Shown piece after piece: positions 30,835 through 39,151 of a stretch of 64,000 bases of DNA (position 1 is its first letter; each line of letters begins with the position of its first letter). The translations under genes were made by a program, and so were the position numbers. The stretch is taken from assembly GCA_958295905.1 (NCBI GenBank), contig OY282382.1, positions 1,884,001 through 1,948,000 of the forward strand. The letters run 5' to 3'. Source of the DNA: an uncultured Vicinamibacterales bacterium. Its GTDB lineage: Bacteria; Acidobacteriota; Vicinamibacteria; Vicinamibacterales; UBA8438. Under the pieces are notes generated by a model. That model was given only the letters and a program-made list of their open reading frames with translations, did not search any database and was not told where the DNA came from.

Positions 30835-33800
30835 ATGACCGCATCCTCAACGCCGCAGATTCCTGACGAGTTGCGTCCGTACCTGGACACGATTGCGGAA
30901 CGCCTTCTGTCGGGGCACGCCGCCGTCATGGTCGGATCCGGCTTCAGCAAGAACGCCACATCGCCCGGCTCTCACCACGGATTCCCCGACTGGTCCCGGT
31001 TGGGCGATCGCCTCTACGAGAGCCTCCACGGAAACCCGCCGGAGTCCAACGAGAGGTATCTTCAGGTTCCGGCGTTGGCGCACCAGGTCGAGGCCGCGTT
31101 TGGCCGGCCCGCGCTCGACCAGATGCTGCGGGACTTCATTCCGGACCTACAACATGAACCCTCACCACTCCATGAAGCCCTGCTCGATCTCCCTTGGTCC
31201 GATGTCTTCACTACGAACTACGACACGCTTCTCGAACGTGCCCGTCGTTCCGTTATCTCCCAACGGTACGACGTCGTGCTCAAGCCCGACGACCTCGGAC
31301 ACTCCGATCGCCCGCGAATCGTCAAGCTGCACGGCGGTCTGCCGTCCGACCGTCCGTTCATCATCACCGACGAGGACTACCGGCGATATCCCCACGAATT
31401 CGCTCCCTTCGTGAACGCGGTCCGCCAAGCCCTCCTGGAGAACACCCTCTGCCTGATAGGCTTCTCCGGGGACGATCCGAACTTTCTGCAATGGGTCGGC
31501 TGGATCCACGACAGTCTCGGCCATCGCAATTCCCCGAAGATGTACCTCGTTGGTCTACTCCAGCTCTCTCCCTTCCAGAAGACGCTGCTCGAGCGCCGCA
31601 ACATCACTCCGGTCGACATGTCTGTGTGTCCCGACATCGGCCGTGATCACTATCGGGCACTCCAGCAGTTTCTCCGCTATCTCCAATCTCGCCGATCTGC
31701 CGACAACCAACTCGATTGGCCACTCACCACCGACGACGAGCCTCCGTCGCCCGACAGCAAGGAGCCGATCGAGATCGTCGAGATCTGGTCCGCCCAGCGT
31801 CGACAATACCCCGGCTGGATGGTTCTGCCCGAAGATCTGCGTTCGTTTCTCTGGTTCAGGACCAGCAACTGGGTCCGTGAGCTACCCTCGCCCGATGTCC
31901 TTCCTGCGGTTCTCGACCTCAAGTTCGCCTTCGAACTCGTGTGGCGCATGGAAAGATGCCTGTGCCCCATCTTCGACCATCAAGTCTCGTTCCTCGAAGC
32001 AACGATAAATCGCTATTGGCCAGCCACAGACGCTGACGCCTCGCTCGAATCGCTGGCTCTCGATGGAAACTCCGTCCACGGCCGAGGACTCACCCTGGAC
32101 GCCATCCGCCACCGCTGCCACTACCTCCTCCTCGCCATGCTGCGCCATTACCGCGAAGAGGGGCGCTCCTCCGAATGGGAGGACGCCTGCCACAAGATTC
32201 AGGCGGTGCTGTCGACCCTTTCTCCGGAGCACGCTGCACGTTTCCACTACGAACGGGCACTGTTCGCTTTGTTCGCCCTGAATCTCGAACAACTCAAGAC
32301 CCACCTCGCCGCATGGCCGCGCAATGACGCGCTTCCATTCTGGGCCGGCAAGAAGGCGGGGCTGCTCGCCGAGATCGGCCGGCTGGACGAGGCCCAGCAC
32401 ATCCTGGAGCAGTCGCTGGACACAATTCGCGTGAAGTTGAACCTCACTCCTACGAGAGCGGACTACACCTTGGTGTCTCAGGAATCTTTCGTAATGTACC
32501 TGCTCCAGGCAGTGCGACAAGCATCTATGTTTCGAGCGCCGGAGCAATCCGACACTCGCCGACAGCGCCGCGACTTCCGAGAACGTTGGCATGTGCTCAA
32601 GCAATACAAGTGCGACCCGTGGCAAGAGATCGAGACATTCGAACACAAGTTGCAGCGCCCTCCTACAACAACACCCGGCGTCACCGAGAAGCCCACGTTC
32701 GACATCGGGCGGTCCGTACAAACCCACCACATGCACACCTGGAACGCCGAGGCGCTGACCGCCTATAGCTTTCTACGATTCTGTGAAGAGGCTGGAATCC
32801 CATTCCGCGTGTCAAATTGTACGATCGCTACAAAGACTGCAGCCGGCAGTCTGGGACGTATCGCGGAGTATTCCTCACACTGGGCACTGGCGACTCTGGT
32901 GCGAATCGACGACGTTAAGGCAGTCGACGACATTTTCGACCGAGCCTCCCTTGCGCGCATGAGTACGACGTCCGTGAACCGTCTTATCCGTCACTACTTG
33001 GAGTCGTTGCGCCTCGCCATCCCAGAGATCGGCAGCGGCGATCGCTGGCGCAGCTCGAATTTCGGCACGCTGTTGGCCGGCGTGTTGCCGGAGATCCTGT
33101 CACGGCTGTGTTCCAAATGTTCACGCGATGCTAGAGAGATGCTCCTCGGCTGGCTTCTGGAAGTCTATCGCTCTGAGCACAGACCGAACTACCGAGGCAT
33201 CCGATACGTCACGGCGAGGCTTCTCGAAACGGTCCCCGTTGGTGAGCGCGCTGGCATAGTGCCGACGTTGCTTCAGTTTCCGATTCTGGCGGAGCTTAAT
33301 CCACTAGAAGAACAAGAATATCTGAATCCATTTGATTTTCTGGTTTTGTCCAAAGAAATGATACTCGACAAGATCACCATTTCGGACACGGAACTTGAGG
33401 CGTTCTTCAACGGCGCGTCGTCCAACAAGCCCAAGGTGCGAAGGTGGGCGATATCTACCCTTGGGACACTGCAGCGCGCCGGGTTGCTAGATGAGAGTAA
33501 CGTGCGACGGCTCGGTAGCTGCCTTTGGAGTCGAGTCGACGAGTACGGTCTACCCGCTGACACAAACTACTTCCGATTTGTCTTTCTGTCGTTGCCACAC
33601 CCGAAGAAGATTGATCCAGTCGGACCCTTCATGCAATACGTTCGCGGCGCAGGGTTCCCCGCGCAGAAGAGTGAAACTAGTACGACAATAGAAATTCCTG
33701 GAGACCAGCGCGCGACACTTTGTTGTGATATTTGCGCCGCGACGGACGTACAGTGGGCGGAGGACGACGTGCGCGCTATTGTCGGTCGACTCGTGAAGTG

Positions 33801-34578
33801 GTGGGACAACGACAAGGCGCACTGGCGTCGGGTTCGGGTCAACGGGCCATTTCCAAGTATTGCCAAGGATCTCGGAGATCGACTATCCGACTTGATCAAG
33901 ACGCTTGCGACGATGGCCTTGAGATATCCCGATTCAGTACGTGACGACGGCACTCGGGATTCACTGACGCGCGTGGCGAAGGAGTGCTCCGAATACGGCG
34001 TACCATCGCTGCGGCTCGATGTCGCCTGCTCGTACGCCTTCGCGGATTCGCGCGACTCGGTGCTGGAGCGAGTCACGGCCGCGATGGGGTCGCCTTGTAG
34101 CGACACCGTCATCGACGCTCTCTACGCAATGGACTTGGTCTCGCGTCGAACCACGTCCGAATCAGAAGGCGGGGACCTGCTGGAACTGCTACGCGCGGCC
34201 GTGCAGATGATTCGATGGAGGTGTGAAACCGCCCTGGGTGCGACGATGGAAATGGTGGGAGAGGTGGTGGCCAAGCATCCGTGGGCATTCGTAGATGACG
34301 TTGAGCGCGATGTGCTCGCGGGACTGCGGCATCTGATTGCAGAAACGGACGTGCGGATAAGGGACGGCGATGCAATCCACAGGAAGACCGGCGTTGAGGA
34401 TATGTCGAGGAAGTTGTTGTTGAGGCGAGCCGCGGCAAGGCTTGCGTACAAGCTGTTCAGACACTACCGAACAGTCGGCGACGGGATCCCAGAGCAAATA
34501 GCGGCGTGGCAAGCTGCCTGTGAGTCGGAGGATGAGTTCCTGGAGATTGGGAACCAGTGGCTCACGCCGAAAGGCTGA
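30835..34578 (+). CDS. SIR2-domain defence protein with long C-terminal helical region
   Basis: A 1247-residue single-gene candidate defence system. Residues 20-300 form a SIR2 NAD-hydrolase domain: GSGFSKNA (34-41) binds NAD, TTNYD holds the conserved Asn128, KLHGG holds the catalytic His166, and GFSGDDPNFLQW closes the pocket. The remaining 900 or so residues are mostly helical with no named motif, as in defence-associated sirtuins (DSR-like) whose C-terminal part senses phage and triggers NAD depletion. Codon usage changes along the gene: the second half has a visibly lower GC content than its neighbours, a sign of transfer. ATG at 30835 begins the SIR2 homology; the open frame extends upstream without protein-like content. 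Confidence 0.85.
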   Translation: MTASSTPQIPDELRPYLDTIAERLLSGHAAVMVGSGFSKNATSPGSHHGFPDWSRLGDRLYESLHGNPPESNERYLQVPALAHQVEAAFGRPALDQMLRDFIPDLQHEPSPLHEALLDLPWSDVFTTNYDTLLERARRSVISQRYDVVLKPDDLGHSDRPRIVKLHGGLPSDRPFIITDEDYRRYPHEFAPFVNAVRQALLENTLCLIGFSGDDPNFLQWVGWIHDSLGHRNSPKMYLVGLLQLSPFQKTLLERRNITPVDMSVCPDIGRDHYRALQQFLRYLQSRRSADNQLDWPLTTDDEPPSPDSKEPIEIVEIWSAQRRQYPGWMVLPEDLRSFLWFRTSNWVRELPSPDVLPAVLDLKFAFELVWRMERCLCPIFDHQVSFLEATINRYWPATDADASLESLALDGNSVHGRGLTLDAIRHRCHYLLLAMLRHYREEGRSSEWEDACHKIQAVLSTLSPEHAARFHYERALFALFALNLEQLKTHLAAWPRNDALPFWAGKKAGLLAEIGRLDEAQHILEQSLDTIRVKLNLTPTRADYTLVSQESFVMYLLQAVRQASMFRAPEQSDTRRQRRDFRERWHVLKQYKCDPWQEIETFEHKLQRPPTTTPGVTEKPTFDIGRSVQTHHMHTWNAEALTAYSFLRFCEEAGIPFRVSNCTIATKTAAGSLGRIAEYSSHWALATLVRIDDVKAVDDIFDRASLARMSTTSVNRLIRHYLESLRLAIPEIGSGDRWRSSNFGTLLAGVLPEILSRLCSKCSRDAREMLLGWLLEVYRSEHRPNYRGIRYVTARLLETVPVGERAGIVPTLLQFPILAELNPLEEQEYLNPFDFLVLSKEMILDKITISDTELEAFFNGASSNKPKVRRWAISTLGTLQRAGLLDESNVRRLGSCLWSRVDEYGLPADTNYFRFVFLSLPHPKKIDPVGPFMQYVRGAGFPAQKSETSTTIEIPGDQRATLCCDICAATDVQWAEDDVRAIVGRLVKWWDNDKAHWRRVRVNGPFPSIAKDLGDRLSDLIKTLATMALRYPDSVRDDGTRDSLTRVAKECSEYGVPSLRLDVACSYAFADSRDSVLERVTAAMGSPCSDTVIDALYAMDLVSRRTTSESEGGDLLELLRAAVQMIRWRCETALGATMEMVGEVVAKHPWAFVDDVERDVLAGLRHLIAETDVRIRDGDAIHRKTGVEDMSRKLLLRRAAARLAYKLFRHYRTVGDGIPEQIAAWQAACESEDEFLEIGNQWLTPKG

Positions 34579-35136
34579 ACCTGAATATGTCATTGGGCCT
34601 GCGTCGAGCGCTGTGGCCGGATGAATGAAAGCCGTACTTGCGTAGTGGGGCATGATAGCGGGACGCCGTCGTACAGCGATTGGCGGCCTCGCCTGTATGG
34701 GAGGGGCAAATGCGTGTCGGAAGATCCCCCATGTGTCTTTCAGGAGGGTGCGTGGGCCGGAAGGCGGGCAGCGCCAGTGAGACGAACGGGATGTGCAAGG
34801 AGCCAGTAGTCCGTGACGGATTCGCTCTTCTGGACATTCCGTCGTTCGTACGTTTGCATGGGTAACGTACCGGGGTGTGCTCAGAACTCCATCAACGACA
34901 CTGGTGCCAAATGGACGATTCGTGTCCCAGTGGTGGGTAAACCTGCTTCGCTACCGCTCCAACCTTGAGAGAGAACGGCATCTTGAGGGAGCGAGGGCAC
35001 AGCACTTTCCCGAGAGAATCTCTCGCTTGGCGGGCATGTTCTGTTTTCTGGACAGCGGCGGCGCTGAGCGAGCCACGGCGTAGGGCGAAGGACGGATGCA
35101 CCTCCAGATGAACGTACGGCGTAACCACTGACCCGA
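34579..35136 (+). pseudogene. Decayed stretch with a fragment of an unknown (DUF2441-like) protein
   Basis: No intact gene. A 68-codon frame at 34877-35083 reads LRYRSNLERERHLEGARAQH followed by FPERISRLAGMFCFLD. This resembles the end of the core of DUF2441-like proteins, which contain a similar SRL-x-x-(L/M)F-x-F motif. The beginning is missing and the tail is cut. The GC content is lower than in the flanks. Confidence 0.3.
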
Positions 35137-37010
35137 TCACGGCGGGCGGCCTACGTCGCCCATCCAGCCGACGCACAGGATCTCGGCCTGCTCCAGCACC
35201 GTCCGCGTCGCCGACTCTTGCTTGCCCGGCGGGTAGCCGTGCTTCCGCAGGATCCACTTCACCATGCGGCGCAGGTTGGCACGGACGTTCTCGCGCATCG
35301 TCCAATCGATGGTCACGTTGCGTCGCACAGTCTCGACCAGCTCGCGGGCGATGTCGCGCAGCGTCTCGTCGCCGAGCACCTGCACTGTGCGGTCGTTGAC
35401 GCCGAGCGCGTCATAGAACGCCAGCTCGTCGTCCGATAACCCCAGCGCCTCGCCGCGGGCGTCGCTTCCCGCATCTCGCGGGCCAGGCCGATCAACTCCT
35501 CGATCACCTGTGCCGCCTCGACCGCGCGGTTCTGGTAGCGGCGGATCGTCTGCTCCAGCATCTCGGCGAACGAGCGCGCCTGCACCACGTTCTTGCGCCG
35601 CCGGGTCGCCAGCTCGCCTTTCAACAGCCTCTCCAGCAACTCGACGGCGAGGTTGCGCCGCCGCATGCCCCGCACTTCACGCAGGAACTCGTCGGACAGG
35701 ACCGACACGTCAGGCTTCTTCAGGCCGGCCGCAGCTAAGATGTCCACCACGCCGTCGGAGGCCACGGCCCGCGAGACAATCTGCCGCACTGCATGGTCCA
35801 GCTCCTCGTCGGACTTCGGGCTGGGGCCTGTCGGCTTCGACAGCGCCGCCCGGACGTGCTGAAACAGCGACACGTCGTCGCGGATGTGGACCGTCTCGGG
35901 ATGCGGCACGGCCAGCGCGAACGCCTGCGACAGCTCGCGCACGGCCTTCTGGCACCGCGCCTTGCCGTCCTCCTGCGCCAGAACGTGCTCCAGCGCCGCG
36001 GGCAGCAGGTCGAGGCGGTCGGCCGGGGAGCCGTTCGCCCATGCCGTCCGGTCGAAGCCGTGGAAGAGGCCGCAGCAGACCTCGTACTTCTCCAGCATCA
36101 CCCGGACCGCCTGCTCCTTGTCGAGCGCCGTCTGACCCTTGCCGCCGCTCTCGGTGTAGGTCGCCAGCGCTCGCTTCCGCTCGTGGGCCAGCCCCAGGTA
36201 GTCGACTACCTGCCGCCCGGCTTGTCCCGGAACACCCGGTTGACCCGCGCGATGGCCTGCATCAGCCCGTGGCCCCTCATCGGCTTGTCCACGTACATTG
36301 TGTGCAGGTTCGAGGCGTCGAAACCAGTCAGCCACATGTCGAGCACCAGCACCATGCGAAGCGGGTCGGCCGGATCGCGGAATCGCTTCGCCAGGGCCTC
36401 GCGTCGGGCCTTGTTGCCGATGTGCGCCTGCCAGTCGGGCGGGTCGGATGCCTGACCCGTCATCACGACCTTCAGCGCCCCACGGGTGTCGTCCTCGTCG
36501 CGCCATCCGGGACGCAGGCGCACCAGCTCGCGGTAGAGGTCGATGCAGATGCGCCGGCTCATGCAGACCACCATAGCCTTGCCGCCCATCGCGTCCGCGC
36601 GGCTCTCGGCGGGAGACGCCGGCGCGCTGCGGCGGCTGCTCGTGTCGAGGTCCGCGTCGGTGTAGCCGCAGATCGCCGCGCAGCGCGGGTTCAGAGTGAG
36701 GTCGGTGAGGAAGTTCAGGTCGGAGAACAGGCTGACCTTGCTGAACTTGCTCACGCCGGTGAGGAAGGTGAGCTCCACGTGGGCGTCGCAGTCCTTGACC
36801 GTGCCGTACAGCCCCCGCAGGTCGTCGCGGTTGGCCTTCGCCTGCGCGTTGCCGGCGCGGGGAGCGCCGCGCCCGTCCGCCGGAGGCTCCGACTCGTCCC
36901 GCGCGTCCGGGAGCGGCTTGTCGTACTCGTCCACCAGGACGACGGCGCGCGCGCCGGTCCGCTCGTGCAGCGCTTCCAGCAGGTCGGCGAAGCGCCCACG
37001 CCGGCATCAT
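35137..37010 (-). pseudogene. Chimeric remnant: AAA-ATPase_like fragment joined to the C-terminal half of a second HsdR
   Basis: Reading leftwards, 37010-36640 encodes part of an AAA-ATPase_like (PF09820-type) protein: [43 protein letters not shown]. From about 36589 the same frame becomes HsdR helicase sequence ([50 protein letters not shown]). Frameshifts near 36210 and 35465 break the HsdR part, which continues to the true C-terminus ([20 protein letters not shown]). Long stretches are nearly identical to the intact hsdR at 24.6 kb, but in inverse orientation. The nuclease and Walker A regions are absent. Confidence 0.85.
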
Positions 37011-37598
37011 ATTCGTGCGGGATGCCCCGCCTGGATGCCCGCCCGCCGTCGGAATCAGCCGCTCGACGCCGGGAGGGTGCCAACTACATGCGTGTTGCAG
37101 GGCTGGGCGACTTCTAACAGTTTTGTATGTCGGACTCCTGAGGTTGCCTCTCCCGAAGGCCGCGGTCAGGCGCTGGATGCGATGCATGAGGTGCCTTCGG
37201 CCTCTGGAGCTTCCCCGGTTCCGTGCTTCGCAGTGCTCCCGGCAGTGGCGGGCCGAGTCGTCCAGCCGGTTGACCGCAGCGACGACAGTGTTAGGGGAGA
37301 GATGTGAGTTTCGACATTCCTGTAGTCGATAGCGTTAGTACGGCGGGCGCGTCGCTTGCGCCGCTGACGCGCCATAAACCATTGACTGGAAAGTAGTTGA
37401 CGATGCAGGCGGAGCCCGCTCGCCAACTTGGCCCGTCTCTTGCAAATCCTGTCGCCAAGTCGGGAGGCGCTGCCGTAGCGGCGGGTTCGTCACACGGCCG
37501 GGAGACGTCGGTACAGCTCGTACAAGGTTACCGGCGTCCGGCGGTCCCGGCAGTCGCCGCACTTGTTCCCATTCGTTCGCGCGTCGGAGGCACCGCAC
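37011..37598. other. Intergenic region upstream of the nitrate operon
   Basis: No gene is recognised on either strand. The left part may contain further decayed sequence of the chimeric remnant. The promoter of the nitrate operon should lie here, but no clear -35/-10 pair or FNR/NarL-type site is visible. Confidence 0.45.
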
Positions 37599-39026
37599 AT
37601 GGAAGTCACCAGCAAGGCTACGCGAATTCGGCTGTTCAGCATCAACACGCCGCAGATGCGCGCGTTCCACATGACGTGGTTCGCGTTCTTCCTTTGTTTC
37701 TTCGCCTGGTTCGGCATTGCGCCGCTGATGAAGATCGTCCGCGACGAGATGGCGCTGACCCAGTCGCAGATCGGCTGGCTCGTCATCGGGTCGGTCGCCA
37801 TCACCGTCGTCGCCCGGCTGCTGATCGGCTGGCTCTGCGACCGTATCGGGCCGCGGCTGGCCTATACCTGGCTTCTCGTTCTCGGATCGCTGCCGGTGAT
37901 GGGCATCGGCCTGGCCCAGGACTTCCAGACGTTCCTGATCTTCCGGCTGCTGATCGGCGTCATCGGCGCATCGTTCGTCATCACGCAGTACCACACCTCG
38001 GTGATGTTCGCGCCGAACGTCGTCGGAACCGCCAACGCCACCACGGCGGGGTGGGGCAACCTGGGCGGCGGCGTGACGCAGCTCGTCATGCCGCTCGTGC
38101 TCGGCATCCTGACCGTCGGGGCGTACATCCCGTTCACGAACGTCCAGTTCCTCCCCGGCCTCGGGCTGAGCGACGGGGCGGGCTGGCGGGTCGCGATGGT
38201 GCTTGCCGGATCGATGTGCGCCCTGGTCGGCGTGGCCTATTACTTCCTGACGCAGGATGCGCCGGAGGGGAACTACCGCGAGCTGCGCGCGGCCGGCAAG
38301 CTGCCGCCCAAGCAGAGCGTGAAGGGCTCGTTCGCCATGGTGTCGAAGGACCCGCGGGTCTGGGCGCTCTTCGTGATCTACGGCGCCTGTTTCGGCATCG
38401 AGCTGACCGTCAACAACGTCCTCGCCCTCTATTTCATCGACTACTTCGACTTCTTCTCGTCGATGAGCGCGGTGCAGGCGGTGCAGTGGGCGGGCGCGGC
38501 GGCGATGCTCTTCGGCCTGATGAACGTCTTCGCCCGCACTCTCGGCGGCGCAACGGGCGATCTGTTCGGCCGCCGGTGGGGGCTCTCCGGCCGCGTGCGC
38601 TGGCTCTTCATCGCGCTGTTCGCCGAAGGGCTGGCGCTGATGCTGTTCTCGCAGATGCCGGCGCTGTCGATGGCCATCCCCGCGCTCGTCGTCTTCAGCC
38701 TGTTCGTGCAGATGTCCGAGGGAGCGACCTACTCGGTGGTGCCGTTCATCAACAAGAAGGCGCTGGGTTCGGTGGCCGGCATCGTCGGAGCGGGGGGCAA
38801 CGCCGGCGCGGTGGCGGCCGGGTTCCTCTTCCGGGGCGCCATCCCGTGGCCTACCGCGTTCCTCGTCATCGGCGCGCTGGTGACGGTCACCGCGTTCCTC
38901 GCCTTCGCGGTGCGCTTCGACAGCGAGACGGAGACCGAGGCGCGGACGGCGCTCGCCGCGGCGCTGGCCGATCGGCGGGCCGGGCTCGCGGGCGCCGGCG
39001 GAGCAGAACCGGCCGGGGCCGGCTAG
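37599..39026 (+). CDS. NarK/NasA-type nitrate/nitrite transporter (MFS)
   Basis: A 475-residue inner-membrane transporter of the nitrate/nitrite porter family with about 12 membrane segments (first: WFAFFLCFFAWFGIAPLM). Both nitrate-signature motifs are present: AGWGNLGGG near residue 149 and GAGGNAGAVAAG near residue 398. The second half contains SEGATYSVVPF, also typical. ATG at 37599 has GGAGG at 37586-37590. It is the first gene of a four-gene run that contains complete nitrate and nitrite reductases, so uptake of nitrate for assimilation is the likely role. Confidence 0.9.
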   Translation: MEVTSKATRIRLFSINTPQMRAFHMTWFAFFLCFFAWFGIAPLMKIVRDEMALTQSQIGWLVIGSVAITVVARLLIGWLCDRIGPRLAYTWLLVLGSLPVMGIGLAQDFQTFLIFRLLIGVIGASFVITQYHTSVMFAPNVVGTANATTAGWGNLGGGVTQLVMPLVLGILTVGAYIPFTNVQFLPGLGLSDGAGWRVAMVLAGSMCALVGVAYYFLTQDAPEGNYRELRAAGKLPPKQSVKGSFAMVSKDPRVWALFVIYGACFGIELTVNNVLALYFIDYFDFFSSMSAVQAVQWAGAAAMLFGLMNVFARTLGGATGDLFGRRWGLSGRVRWLFIALFAEGLALMLFSQMPALSMAIPALVVFSLFVQMSEGATYSVVPFINKKALGSVAGIVGAGGNAGAVAAGFLFRGAIPWPTAFLVIGALVTVTAFLAFAVRFDSETETEARTALAAALADRRAGLAGAGGAEPAGAG

Positions 39027-39151
39027 GAAAAGGCTGGGGGGCTGGCGCTCCGCCGCAGGGATGGCGCTTGCGCGGAGGACGCTTCCGGCGCTGGGCGGTC
39101 AGCCCGGCGCCGAACGGCGAAAACAGACGATCAGGGAGACGGGACAGGACG

